DNA from: a virus
Reading direction: 5' to 3' (one strand)
Length of the DNA: 64,000 nt
Virus record (IMG/VR): IMGVR_UViG_3300031687_000007
Location: 1 to 64,000 of that record
How positions within the stretch are numbered: position 1 is the stretch's first letter; each line of letters starts with the position of its first letter. Below the pieces are notes generated by a model, which saw only the letters and a list, made by a program, of their open reading frames with translations, had not been told where the DNA came from and searched no databases. The translations under genes were made by a program, and so were the position numbers. Positions 35,335 to 43,385 of this stretch are shown here, piece by piece.

Positions 35335-36747
35335 TTACTTAGTAATAGCTGTATCAACCTGTAACGCTTTAGCTGATTGCATAGTCATGATCTGCATGAA
35401 CTGGTCAACCGTGCCTAGAGCGTTACCTGTATTGCCACCACCACCAAATACCTGCGTAGGTACATTGATTTGTGCAGCTGCATTAGCCCAGAACTTCTGA
35501 ACCTTTACGTGAGCATCAAGCTTCTGTTGCAAAGCACCATCAGCCTCTAATACCACACGCTTTTCATAAGCAGTTGCATCAGCAGAGACTGTAACAGCCT
35601 GTGCGTCAATCTTAGCTCGCTCAAGCTTGATTAGAGCTGTCTGCCTAGCAATGTCTGCTTCTTCTAACATACGCTCTGCAGCGATTAGAGCAAGCTTCTT
35701 GGTAGTCTCAGCTTCGGTAGTCTGAGCAATCTGCTCAACCTGTGCGGAAGCCTGACGCTTGGCAATATTAGTCTGACCTGTTTGGATCGCTAACAACCGT
35801 TGCTCTTCCTGCTCTTTACGAGATTCTTGAGCTACGATACGACGAGAAGCTGCATCTTTACGAGACTGCATCTGCTGTTCAAATAGATCATCTGGATCAA
35901 GGTTCTCAAGGATAGCTGACGCTACAGTGATACCATATTGAACATAACCATGAGCTTCACGAACTACTAGACCATCGACAGTAACCTTCTGCATCTCTGT
36001 ACGTAGGGAGGCTAAGTTACCCAGATCACTAGTGTCTTTAGCAACATCTGAATCAGATGAACTCATCTTAGACGCTGTAGCACCACGTACATTAGACACA
36101 ACTACCTGCTTAACTTTAGGACGACCCTTAGTTACAGCATCACGGTATTCAGTCTTATACTCATCACGCTTACCGCCAGCATAGTAATCTTCCATAGAGA
36201 ATAGGTTAGAAACCGAATCCAATGATGAAGATACTGCAGGCTTAAGTGTAGTTGTGATTAAACGCTCAGGTGATCGGAATGTACGGTGCATAACCATAAA
36301 CGACTGAGTATCCTGTGGGATAGCAAATCGAGTAGATTGCGTTACATCACCATTCCAGTTATCAGACAAGCGTACCGGGTAAGGTGCACGTACTGATGAA
36401 CCACTCATTGATTCGTCATTGGTGTTAGCAATGGTCACATAGTGAGGCCATGCAGTTGTACGTCCCCAACCGGTATAGAACCATCCTGTAGAACACGAAG
36501 CTTCTTCAGTACCGAATGCAGTCTGTGCATGAGTACAATAACCAGCATCGTTGTATGAGATGGATCCAAATATAGTTGACAGGGATGCGATGACAAGTAC
36601 TAAAGTAGCTAAAGCATTCTTAGCTTTCGATGCCATCTTAGCACCCCGTACTTGTCGCTCATTCTCTGGGTCATGTGGTGCCATCTTATAGATCAAAACC
36701 ACAATAGCGATAAGTGCAAATATCACTCCTACGATTAATGAAAACAT
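35335..36747 (-). CDS. SPFH (stomatin/prohibitin/flotillin)-like membrane protein
   Basis: The 470-residue protein has two N-terminal membrane spans (about residues 4-21 and 44-62), an SPFH-type beta-rich domain, and a long helical region with Ala/Glu/Gln heptads (about 290-420, AKRQASAQVEQIAQTTEAET) like the flotillin coiled coil. It ends in a flexible Gly/Asn segment. Such proteins form large membrane rings. A virion-RNAP-type hairpin lies 37 bases upstream and a terminator follows, so it is a one-gene early unit. It could remodel the host membrane or protect the infection from a second phage; the function is not shown. Confidence 0.78.
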   Translation of the reverse strand: MFSLIVGVIFALIAIVVLIYKMAPHDPENERQVRGAKMASKAKNALATLVLVIASLSTIFGSISYNDAGYCTHAQTAFGTEEASCSTGWFYTGWGRTTAWPHYVTIANTNDESMSGSSVRAPYPVRLSDNWNGDVTQSTRFAIPQDTQSFMVMHRTFRSPERLITTTLKPAVSSSLDSVSNLFSMEDYYAGGKRDEYKTEYRDAVTKGRPKVKQVVVSNVRGATASKMSSSDSDVAKDTSDLGNLASLRTEMQKVTVDGLVVREAHGYVQYGITVASAILENLDPDDLFEQQMQSRKDAASRRIVAQESRKEQEEQRLLAIQTGQTNIAKRQASAQVEQIAQTTEAETTKKLALIAAERMLEEADIARQTALIKLERAKIDAQAVTVSADATAYEKRVVLEADGALQQKLDAHVKVQKFWANAAAQINVPTQVFGGGGNTGNALGTVDQFMQIMTMQSAKALQVDTAITK

Positions 36748-36783
36748 GTTAATTCCTTAGTTAGATTTGATTAATAATCACAA

Positions 36784-36802
36784 AAGAGAGCGGAGCTCTC
36801 TT
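36784..36802 (-). promoter_or_regulatory. Virion-RNAP-type hairpin promoter (H3)
   Basis: The plus strand reads AAGAGAGC-GGA-GCTCTCTT, a perfect 8-bp stem with the N4-type GGA loop. It is preceded by CACAAAA, as N4 P2 has CCAAAA. Transcription would run leftward into the SPFH gene, 37 bases away. The stop codon of the upstream gene lies in the stem. Confidence 0.85.
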
Positions 36803-37301
36803 ATGAGAGTAGTAAAAGTCTTATTTGTAATTCATTTAGTAATGCATACATACCAACATCTCTCAGATCATCTTTAGAGAATGTTTCTGGAGTTCTTCGC
36901 TGAATCAGCTCATTGATATGAGGAGGTAGTGCATATGCGATATCCTGGTTACAGGATGCTTTGTTATTCAACAGAGTAATGTAGTTACGTATCTTAGATA
37001 TAGTTTCTTCCAACTGCCTTATCATGTTGATGTACTTGAACACACCTGTTTGGTGCTCTGCACTCAGATCACATATATACACATACTCACTGTTGTAATT
37101 GTTTGTAACAATTACAGGATTACATACGTATATTCGCTTACAGTCAGGAGTAACTATTGTGTACCAGTCCTGTCCCTTAATATAGGTGGGTAAAGTACAC
37201 ATATAGTTAAAGAACTTATCCTCAATTCCCTTCTTCAAGGGAGCAGTGTACTTGTCCTTTATAGCGTGAAATATCTTCGTAGAGGTAGAACTACTATACA
37301 T
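36801..37301 (-). CDS. Hypothetical protein upstream of SPFH gene
   Basis: The 166-residue protein has an N-terminal helical segment, a strand-rich centre (DWYTIVTPDCKRIYVCNPVI; SEYVYICDLSAEHQ) and a helical C-terminus (MIRQLEETISKIRNYITLL). Three Cys fall in the centre but without a zinc-finger pattern. It begins 1 base after the preceding gene stop and its own stop lies in the SPFH promoter hairpin. No family is recognised. Confidence 0.6.
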   Translation of the reverse strand: MYSSSTSTKIFHAIKDKYTAPLKKGIEDKFFNYMCTLPTYIKGQDWYTIVTPDCKRIYVCNPVIVTNNYNSEYVYICDLSAEHQTGVFKYINMIRQLEETISKIRNYITLLNNKASCNQDIAYALPPHINELIQRRTPETFSKDDLRDVGMYALLNELQIRLLLLS

Positions 37302-37302
37302 A

Positions 37303-37551
37303 TCAAGTCACCAAATGGGCTTTAGACATAGCCTTATTAATTTCCAATTGATGTACCAGCTCTATCTTCATCTTACTATCTTCCAACTTGAAAGATGAGA
37401 AAGTAGGCGCCTTACCATAGTCCTCATTAACAACAACAGCATTCTTGAAGGACTTCATCAATGTCATTGCGTCATCTAGTGGCATTACTAATTTAAAGTC
37501 ATAGCCAAAGGTTACTTTAGCTAGTACCTCACCATGCGTGATCTGACTCAT
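37303..37551 (-). CDS. 82-residue hypothetical protein after VWA gene
   Basis: The start is placed at ATG 37551, which overlaps the VWA gene end by 23 bases; the longer frame to 37686 would lie fully inside that gene. The product (MSQITHGEVLAKVTFGYDFK...) seems to be a small alpha/beta protein, with GGGGAG 11 bases upstream. Function is unknown. The overlap suggests it belongs with the MoxR-VWA module. Confidence 0.55.
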   Translation of the reverse strand: MSQITHGEVLAKVTFGYDFKLVMPLDDAMTLMKSFKNAVVVNEDYGKAPTFSSFKLEDSKMKIELVHQLEINKAMSKAHLVT

Positions 37552-38692
37552 AGTATATTGTCTCCCCATAAGGTTGCGGATCGTGTTTGGAGTAACAGAT
37601 CCACATTGTTTCAAACTCATATCCGTCCTCCGGTCTGATAGTCTCAGCATATAAGTCGGTAAAGTAGAGCAGTACGTTAGTATCATGCTCTTTGCAGTAC
37701 TCTAGTGGTGGTATAAAGGACGTACCTCCATTACCAGAGAACTTAAGCTTCATGATCTCAGTACTATCATCCACTTCATGTATGTTATGGATCTTGTAGT
37801 CACAGTCTAGGATTGTCATCTTATCTGGTTGGTAGGTATCATAGATACTCTTCACCTCAGTAAGAATCTCTGCAAGCATAGCCTCACTAACAGAACCTGA
37901 TGTGTCTACTGCCACTGTGATGTGATCAATACTCTCTGAGTACATCGTAGGCATGTAGTGATTGGGCATATATCGTCTGTTAGGACGTGCCCATGTGTAG
38001 TCATCTTTAGCAGTAGAATCCATGAATCTAGCTAACAACTGAGTCCAATCTAAGACCGGGTTGATGAGTTCGTCAATCATACGATCAACTTCACCAGGAA
38101 TCTTTCCAGCTTCCTCACCACCTTCCATCTTAGCTTGAGCTCTAGCCTTGATAACAGTATCTTGGACACTACTAGCAATGTCATTCTGAGTGTCTTCGTC
38201 CTGATCACCAGAGAAGTCCACATCACCACCTAAAGTATTAGGCTGATCCTGTGCATCCTGGTCTTTGATCAAGTCATCATAGACCTCTTCAGTACTCCAA
38301 CCATGATACTTAGCATCATATAGGTGTGGCTCAGGCAGTACGTATCCACTATTGCGTAGTATATCGTTGATGACAAAGTCACCAGCTTGGTTATACACAC
38401 TATGGTCACGAGTACCTAGACGAATCATATGCATTAGGGCTACGTGCATAATCTCGTGTGCCAATACACCAATACGTTCCTGCTTACTTAGTGAGCTAAA
38501 GAACGATGGGTTAAACATAATACGTTTGCCATCAGTGGCTGCAGTATCAATAGCATTGGTAAACACATGCTTCATCATAAGACCGACAGATATCAGGAAG
38601 GTACCCCCTTGCATCATTAAACCAATCTTGGACTTATCCAGCTCCTTTTGGAGTGCTGGTGTAATATCAACTTGTGGGTATTTCTCTTCCAT
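37529..38692 (-). CDS. VWA/metallopeptidase-like protein (N4 gp25-like)
   Basis: The 387-residue protein has the two-part layout of the DUF2201 family. The N-terminal part contains a zinc-binding-type HEIMH (H79-H83, then H88 and R91), and the C-terminal part a von Willebrand A domain beginning ITVAVDTSGSVSEAM, in which D-x-S-x-S forms a MIDAS metal site. The middle is acidic and likely flexible. It pairs with the MoxR ATPase at 39589-40605, as gp24/gp25 do in N4. MoxR-VWA pairs act as chaperones that assemble or activate protein complexes. All metal ligands seen are intact. Confidence 0.85.
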   Translation of the reverse strand: MEEKYPQVDITPALQKELDKSKIGLMMQGGTFLISVGLMMKHVFTNAIDTAATDGKRIMFNPSFFSSLSKQERIGVLAHEIMHVALMHMIRLGTRDHSVYNQAGDFVINDILRNSGYVLPEPHLYDAKYHGWSTEEVYDDLIKDQDAQDQPNTLGGDVDFSGDQDEDTQNDIASSVQDTVIKARAQAKMEGGEEAGKIPGEVDRMIDELINPVLDWTQLLARFMDSTAKDDYTWARPNRRYMPNHYMPTMYSESIDHITVAVDTSGSVSEAMLAEILTEVKSIYDTYQPDKMTILDCDYKIHNIHEVDDSTEIMKLKFSGNGGTSFIPPLEYCKEHDTNVLLYFTDLYAETIRPEDGYEFETMWICYSKHDPQPYGETIYYESDHAW

Positions 38693-38704
38693 AATAATCT
38701 CCGT

Positions 38705-39592
38705 TTATGTTCTGTAATTGAATTTACATGTAAAGTGATCCACTCCAACTTCATTACGGAAGTCTGAGTAATATTTCAGCATGTTTTTAACGCAATGTCG
38801 TGTTAGATAGGATAATCTGTAATTATCTGGGGATTCAATTACCTGCTTCATACACATCTGAGCATCATAACTACTCTCAACGAACTCCAAGATAGCAGCA
38901 TACTTAATGGCAGCATTATCACCTCTATCGGACATCCGATACAGATCTCCGAACTCGTCTGGGTCTGTTAAGACTAACTTACCGTCACTCTTAATGTAGC
39001 TCATAAGTGTTACCTTCTTGATGAGATCATCAATTTTAGTCTTATGAGCCTTACGCACCTCTTTATTAGGAGGCATGTAGACGTTATCAGTCACCAAATT
39101 CTGAGGCGAATAGGTACCATCTTCATTAGGTATGAACTTAATGCTGTCAGGATTTCGCTTCCTTATTAAACCAAACCCTTTGTATTCTGCTTCTGGATCA
39201 GACATATCCATGATCATCATGAAGTCTTTATCAAGATTGTTCTTAGGCACCTTAACGTAAGGCTTTCCTTCCCGATGTCCTTTTATTTCAGTCATTAAAT
39301 CAATGCAGTAACGTATAGGTGATACCACAATACCTAGAGGCTCAAGGTATCTAATATTACGCGGCACATGGAATAAAAGATCAAAAGAGCCATCCTCATA
39401 TACCTTGGATCCTATACCACCATGTGATTGCTGAACGAAGTACCTATCCAAGGTTTCTGGATCGAATCTAGGAGTGTACTGTCCTGACAGGTTGGCTAGG
39501 CCTTTATTAACTCCTACATCTTTCCTACAACTAATAAGCTCACTGAATACATCGGTGGTCTTGGCATGGTCTAAAGCTGTTAAACATCTCAT
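38705..39592 (-). CDS. Third member of MoxR-VWA module, function unknown
   Basis: The 295-residue protein is coupled to the MoxR gene by an ATGA overlap and precedes the VWA gene by 12 bases. It has mixed strands and helices: 'RYFVQQSHGGIGSKVYEDGS' near the N-terminus, 'KPYVKVPKNNLDKDFMMI' in the middle, and a C-terminal helical part with several Cys and His. No known fold is evident. Between an AAA ATPase and a VWA protein, it is likely to be a client or adaptor of that machine. Confidence 0.65.
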   Translation of the reverse strand: MRCLTALDHAKTTDVFSELISCRKDVGVNKGLANLSGQYTPRFDPETLDRYFVQQSHGGIGSKVYEDGSFDLLFHVPRNIRYLEPLGIVVSPIRYCIDLMTEIKGHREGKPYVKVPKNNLDKDFMMIMDMSDPEAEYKGFGLIRKRNPDSIKFIPNEDGTYSPQNLVTDNVYMPPNKEVRKAHKTKIDDLIKKVTLMSYIKSDGKLVLTDPDEFGDLYRMSDRGDNAAIKYAAILEFVESSYDAQMCMKQVIESPDNYRLSYLTRHCVKNMLKYYSDFRNEVGVDHFTCKFNYRT

Positions 39593-40605
39593 AGCATCTC
39601 CTGAGCGTTCTTAGTGATCCACTGATCAATGTAAGGTGCGTTAATGATTTCAGGATTACGTCGTACAGATGATTTCCATGTAACTACTTGGAAGTCTGCT
39701 GGTAAACGCTCCACAAATGTTGCCAATGAGTCAATGTTCTCTGGGGTAACCTCATACGAGATCAAACCAGCTAGAGCATAGTGAACACTTGGCTCATTAG
39801 GAATACGCACTGTCTTAGGCTTATTAATAATATCTTTAATTTTAGGAAGGCTATCAAAGATCTCACTGAAACCTTTAAACTCCAATGCTGGGCCTTCACC
39901 TACAGTACCTGCAGCACATACCATATCAATATGGTTCAACTTAGCCTTACCATCAATCTGCTTAGATAAGAACTCCCATGTACGAGGGCAAGGAAACGTA
40001 TCTCCTGCATGTGATGGATCAAACTTATGTAAGAGTTCCTTACGATATTCAATGAAGCTGGTGATGCGATGATCAATACCAGCTGTAGTAGCCCACTTAA
40101 GCCACGCATTAGGGTCTACTGCCATAGTTAAATGAATAAGACGTGATTGCATAGCCGTACTCATACGAGTCGTGATGGCCTTGTCTGTAGTCAGGTTACC
40201 TGCAGCCACAATAGCAACATGGCTATGTAGTTTATGCTGGCCTACCTGCTTATCAAGGCATAGCTTGTATGAGGCAGCTTGTACAGATACTGGCGCACTG
40301 TTCATCTCATCTAAGAAGAGTAACCATCCACTAAATCCATCTGGAATAGGGTCACCTTCAATAGGAAACATCTCACCTGGGTGAAATGTAGAGCGACCTT
40401 CTGCTGTAACACCAGGGAACCCCTGTAGATCAGTTGGATCAGCTTGGCTTAGACGAAAGTCTATAACCTTTAAATTAAGTTCTTCAGCAACCTGACGTAC
40501 AATGTCAGACTTACCAATGCCTGGGCTACCCTTAATAAATGGTACCAGACCTGCGAATAGAGTTCCGACAACCGCTTGAGGGATGTCTTTTGTAGATAAT
40601 TCCAT
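39589..40605 (-). CDS. MoxR-type AAA+ ATPase (N4 gp24-like)
   Basis: The 338-residue protein has Walker A GSPGIGKS (26-33), a MoxR-like pore region 'LSQADPTDLQGFPGV', Walker B LLFLDE (95-100) followed by MNSAP, and sensor 1 VAAGN. It should hydrolyse ATP in a hexamer and remodel partner proteins. A virion-RNAP-type hairpin lies 33 bases before the ATG and a terminator just beyond, so this gene heads its own early unit. The partner VWA gene is two genes downstream, an arrangement known in N4 and in bacterial MoxR operons. Confidence 0.88.
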   Translation of the reverse strand: MELSTKDIPQAVVGTLFAGLVPFIKGSPGIGKSDIVRQVAEELNLKVIDFRLSQADPTDLQGFPGVTAEGRSTFHPGEMFPIEGDPIPDGFSGWLLFLDEMNSAPVSVQAASYKLCLDKQVGQHKLHSHVAIVAAGNLTTDKAITTRMSTAMQSRLIHLTMAVDPNAWLKWATTAGIDHRITSFIEYRKELLHKFDPSHAGDTFPCPRTWEFLSKQIDGKAKLNHIDMVCAAGTVGEGPALEFKGFSEIFDSLPKIKDIINKPKTVRIPNEPSVHYALAGLISYEVTPENIDSLATFVERLPADFQVVTWKSSVRRNPEIINAPYIDQWITKNAQEML

Positions 40606-40637
40606 AATTGTTCCTAATAATTAGTTAATTCAACAAA

Positions 40638-40652
40638 ACGTGCGGAGCGCGT
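40638..40652 (-). promoter_or_regulatory. Virion-RNAP-type hairpin promoter (H2)
   Basis: On the plus strand ACGTGC-GGA-GCGCGT forms a 6-bp stem with one G-T wobble around the GGA loop, preceded by CAACAAA. With the N4 geometry (loop centre -11), +1 is C40634 on the template. The MoxR ATG is 29 bases further on. A terminator sits immediately upstream. Confidence 0.75.
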
Positions 40653-40654
40653 AT

Positions 40655-40678
40655 AAAAAAAGACACCCTTAGGTGTCT
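40655..40678 (-). terminator. Terminator upstream of MoxR promoter
   Basis: AGACACC and GGTGTCT pair perfectly (7 bp, 4-base loop); on the minus strand the stem is followed by TTTTTTT. It ends the unit containing the dNMP kinase and the 52-residue gene. Confidence 0.88.
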
Positions 40679-40698
40679 CTTGTGATTGGCTCAATGGC

Positions 40699-40857
40699 CT
40701 AGAGTGATAGCAGTTTAGCGTTAAGCTCTGCTAGTTTTTTGAGGTTGAACTGGTTAGCCCAATCCTTCCCGTGTTTAACTGCCATTTCATAGTTAGCTAT
40801 CTCACCTTTCACGTAATCTAACTTCTTTTGGCGAAGTATCTTAGCCTTTAAATCCAT
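40699..40857 (-). CDS. 52-residue charged helical protein
   Basis: An ATG at 40857 with AGAGGAA 7 bases upstream opens a frame starting MDLKAKILRQKKLDYVKGEI and ending LKKLAELNAKLLSL. It is all predicted helix, lysine-rich, and lies 12 bases after the dNMP kinase stop, just before a terminator. The strong initiation site and location support coding. Function is unknown. Confidence 0.65.
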   Translation of the reverse strand: MDLKAKILRQKKLDYVKGEIANYEMAVKHGKDWANQFNLKKLAELNAKLLSL

Positions 40858-40869
40858 ACTACTATTCCT

Positions 40870-41403
40870 CTAATTAACTACAGATTCTACTATGTGTTCA
40901 ATCTGGCCACGTAGTTTAGCCATACTTCCAGAATTGTCTATGACAATATCTAATTTATTTACTAGCACACCACTTTCACTAGCATGATTGCCAGGAATAC
41001 CACCTCTACCATGTACATGAATCAGTACACCATGTTCGCGTACCCAAGCTGCTTCATTCTCGAAGCGTACATCACTAACTACCTGAAAATCATTGCCATT
41101 AGCCAGTATATGCATCTCTATGGCCTTCAACCATACATCCTCACCGATGTACTTACGTCCCCAGTCAGTGCCTAGGGTCTGCATCATATGACGTACTGAC
41201 ACATCGTACTTAGGATGCACTCCTGACCTATCACCTTTGTATAACTCATCGTAGGTAATACCAAGGCCAATCTCAAGCATTAGCTTTATTGGATCAGCAA
41301 ATGCAATGATATCTGCCTCATAGTATTCAGCTAGGATCTCTGCAACGGTGTCTTTACCTGATTGCGCTAGTCCTGCTATACCGAATAACTTAACACCTTC
41401 CAT
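40870..41403 (-). CDS. Deoxynucleoside monophosphate kinase
   Basis: The start is set at ATG 41403, with AGGAG 5-6 bases upstream; the longer frame overlaps the preceding gene. The 177-residue product has a P-loop GLAQSGKDTVAE, a LID-like 'KLMLEIGLGITYDELY', the 'HMMQTLGTDWGRKYIGEDVW' block and a 'VVSDVRFENEA' motif, all hallmarks of the T4 gene 1-type dNMP kinase family. It would phosphorylate dNMPs to dNDPs for phage DNA synthesis. The QTLGTDWGR region is the most diagnostic. Confidence 0.88.
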   Translation of the reverse strand: MEGVKLFGIAGLAQSGKDTVAEILAEYYEADIIAFADPIKLMLEIGLGITYDELYKGDRSGVHPKYDVSVRHMMQTLGTDWGRKYIGEDVWLKAIEMHILANGNDFQVVSDVRFENEAAWVREHGVLIHVHGRGGIPGNHASESGVLVNKLDIVIDNSGSMAKLRGQIEHIVESVVN

Positions 41404-41411
41404 AATAACTC

Positions 41412-41777
41412 CTAAAATAAAGGCTTCTGACCTTCTTCTAAATACCAAGGTATATCAATACGGCATGTGGAACATGTCTTCATATTCATACTGGTAAATG
41501 TGAGTAGATTAGTGGCGCCACACTGTGGGCACTCTTTAGTTGATATCTTTGCAGATGTAGGTGTAGCTACTAATGGCTTCTTAGCTTTGAGCTTCTGCTC
41601 TAAGTTATTAACCTTCATCTTTAACATGGAGATAGTCTCCTTGTCTCTGAACATAGCTTTCTCACCTAGATCTACAAGGTGCTTCCATTCCTCAATAGTC
41701 TGAGGCATTGGCTCACCCCTCGGTGTCATACCGTATGATCTCAGAGGTAATTGATCCTGCTGGACGTTGCTTTGCAT
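41412..41777 (-). CDS. Zinc-ribbon protein, function unknown
   Basis: The start chosen is ATG 41777 with GGGAG 8 bases upstream; the frame runs further upstream inside the previous gene. The 121-residue product has a disordered N-terminus, a helical middle (ISMLKMKVNNLEQKLKAKK) and a C-terminal zinc ribbon with CPQC and CSTC about 18 residues apart. It may bind nucleic acid or another protein. It lies in the early small-gene region beside the dNMP kinase. Confidence 0.6.
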   Translation of the reverse strand: MQSNVQQDQLPLRSYGMTPRGEPMPQTIEEWKHLVDLGEKAMFRDKETISMLKMKVNNLEQKLKAKKPLVATPTSAKISTKECPQCGATNLLTFTSMNMKTCSTCRIDIPWYLEEGQKPLF

Positions 41778-41883
41778 GTTTATGCTCCCGGTCACCCTTA
41801 CAAGCAGGGCAATCCCCATGACTACGACAAGATGCATCCACTGCTTTGGATCCTGTGTATGGTTTACTTTTTGTTCTACTCAT
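41713..41883 (-). CDS. 56-residue Cys/His-rich protein
   Basis: ATG 41883 (with AAGGCGG upstream) opens a frame beginning MSRTKSKPYTGSKAVDASCR, followed by SHGDCPACKGDREHKHAKQR. A CxxxxxCxxC group and three His could bind zinc. The longer frame to 41925 lacks support and overlaps the Tad2-like gene. It overlaps the zinc-ribbon gene by 65 bases. Basic composition suggests nucleic-acid binding, unproven. Confidence 0.55.
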   Translation of the reverse strand: MSRTKSKPYTGSKAVDASCRSHGDCPACKGDREHKHAKQRPAGSITSEIIRYDTEG

Positions 41884-41906
41884 GGGAACCGCCTTATCTG
41901 TTTGGA

Positions 41907-42461
41907 TTACTCTACAATATACCAATCTTCTGCAAGTGTGTCTTCTGCGCTAGGAGACCAAGTAGTAATACTTCTAACTGTATCCATAGATACCCAGTAA
42001 GGTTGTACGTATATAACCGAATTATGTGGAATCTCATGAAGGTTGCATGTAACTTCGTTAGCCTCAATACCATTAGGGTACCCAGGCATGATAGCTACAT
42101 GCTTACGACCTGCCCACTCTGCTCGTGCAATAGGCATCCCATCACGTGCATAAAACATAATGCATTCAAGTGTGGTGTAGTCTGGTACACCATCCATGTC
42201 TAACTCGTACAGACCTTCTTCTTCTAGGTTATCCTCATCTGCCTCTTCAGCGGCAATATCGTATTCAAGTTCGTCCATACGTGCTTGTAGGACATTTAGG
42301 TAATCATTCATGGCAACGAGTTGCTTACGCATCAGACGTTCTTGTTCATGTGAGATGGCCTCAGGTAGATCCTTCAAGATTACCTGTAGTTTCATTGCTT
42401 CTAAGTACAGCAATTCAAACTCTTTGGTTATAAGATCTAGTACTGCTTTATTTATAGACAT
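41907..42461 (-). CDS. Tad2-like (DUF2829) anti-Thoeris candidate with N-terminal crAss001_48-like domain
   Basis: The 184-residue protein has two parts. Residues 1-70 form a charged helix with 'LMRKQLVAMNDYLNVLQARM', resembling the small crAss001_48-type phage domain. Residues about 105-184 match DUF2829/Tad2: GMPIARAEWAGRKHVAIMPG, a central strand region, YVQPYWVSMDTVRS, and the end TWSPSAEDTLAEDWYIVE with its conserved W, D and LAEDW. Tad2 proteins trap the cyclic ADP-ribose signal of Thoeris defence. The gene lies among early genes, as expected for an inhibitor needed soon after DNA entry. The function is inferred from the family. Confidence 0.82.
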   Translation of the reverse strand: MSINKAVLDLITKEFELLYLEAMKLQVILKDLPEAISHEQERLMRKQLVAMNDYLNVLQARMDELEYDIAAEEADEDNLEEEGLYELDMDGVPDYTTLECIMFYARDGMPIARAEWAGRKHVAIMPGYPNGIEANEVTCNLHEIPHNSVIYVQPYWVSMDTVRSITTWSPSAEDTLAEDWYIVE

Positions 42462-42462
42462 T

Positions 42463-42951
42463 TTACTCTTCCTTCAAGTTAAGTTGTTTTTCCCATTCAG
42501 CTGGGTCTTTCCAAGCACCTGCTTGGTCGAATATACTGTTAGCCTGTTCTTCGTCGAACTCATATAAGTGAGGGACAGCAATCCAGCCCAGATTCACTAG
42601 GTGTGTTTTGTTACAGGATTTCAGTAATTCTTGATGTACTTTATCAGCTTCTTCAGAGATTTGATGCTGTTTTCTCGTCTCATTAAAATAGTGGACGTAG
42701 TAAGACGCATAAGACGAGTGTGACTGGTCTTTTAATATTACAGCACACAAAATACACCACTTAGTGGTTAGATTCTCTATGATTCTGGTAGTTTCAAGCG
42801 TAGGTTGGTACTGTCTGCCATTACATAGGTTCACCATACGGGCTCCTCTACCATTAGTCACAAACAACACAGCTTTGTCTCTCAATGCTGCTTTATAAAA
42901 CTGATTAGTAGTCTTATTAGCATTGTATTTCTTATTCCTTACTTTCTTCAT
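42463..42951 (-). CDS. Hypothetical basic early protein
   Basis: The 162-residue protein begins with a basic stretch (MKKVRNKKYNANKTTNQF), then a 'RDKAVLFVTNGRGARMVNLC' strand-turn region, four Cys overall (NLCN, KWCILC, SCN) and an acidic C-terminus (DPAEWEKQLNLKEE). GGAG lies 4-5 bases before the ATG. It is the last gene before an 80-base gap. It could bind DNA, but no family is recognised. Confidence 0.55.
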   Translation of the reverse strand: MKKVRNKKYNANKTTNQFYKAALRDKAVLFVTNGRGARMVNLCNGRQYQPTLETTRIIENLTTKWCILCAVILKDQSHSSYASYYVHYFNETRKQHQISEEADKVHQELLKSCNKTHLVNLGWIAVPHLYEFDEEQANSIFDQAGAWKDPAEWEKQLNLKEE

Positions 42952-43031
42952 AACACTCCATGGAACACTTTAATGTACATATAAGTGTACAACTGCGACA
43001 CTTTAGCGCGTCATGTATGATAATTTATACA

Positions 43032-43385
43032 TTATTTACCATATCTAAGTACCTCTGCCACGAGCTCAGCCCGTATACCCTGATAGATCTCCTTTAAGTC
43101 ATTCCTACCGAATGCTAATGCACATGCATCATGGGATCTATGGATATGACGAGCGATACTCCTGTATGACAGTCCTATGGCTCTAAGGTTAACCATTATG
43201 GTTAGTTCCTTAACAGACCATGAGTTGTATTCGCGTAAAGCTGCTTCAGATAATGGCTTAACAGTTATCACTGCTGGCTCAATAACTACCTTGTCTTCCA
43301 AGACACGTTCAACATACTGTTCATGTCTATTAGGCTTCAAGGCATCAAAGCTATATGCAATCTTAGGTACGAATACAATGCTCAT
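43032..43385 (-). CDS. Small HTH protein, copy 1 of a tandem pair
   Basis: The 117-residue protein starts MSIVFVPKIAYSFD and has a helix-turn-helix of the GcrA/HTH-38 kind (WSVKELTIMVNLRAIGLSYR, then SIARHIHRSHDACAL). Its neighbour at 43385-43681 also begins MSIVF-P and has a similar HTH (LIQFIELRAKGISH, LLGNSHSFCN), so the two probably arose by tandem duplication. They overlap by 1 base. Likely a small DNA-binding regulator of early genes. Confidence 0.65.
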   Translation of the reverse strand: MSIVFVPKIAYSFDALKPNRHEQYVERVLEDKVVIEPAVITVKPLSEAALREYNSWSVKELTIMVNLRAIGLSYRSIARHIHRSHDACALAFGRNDLKEIYQGIRAELVAEVLRYGK

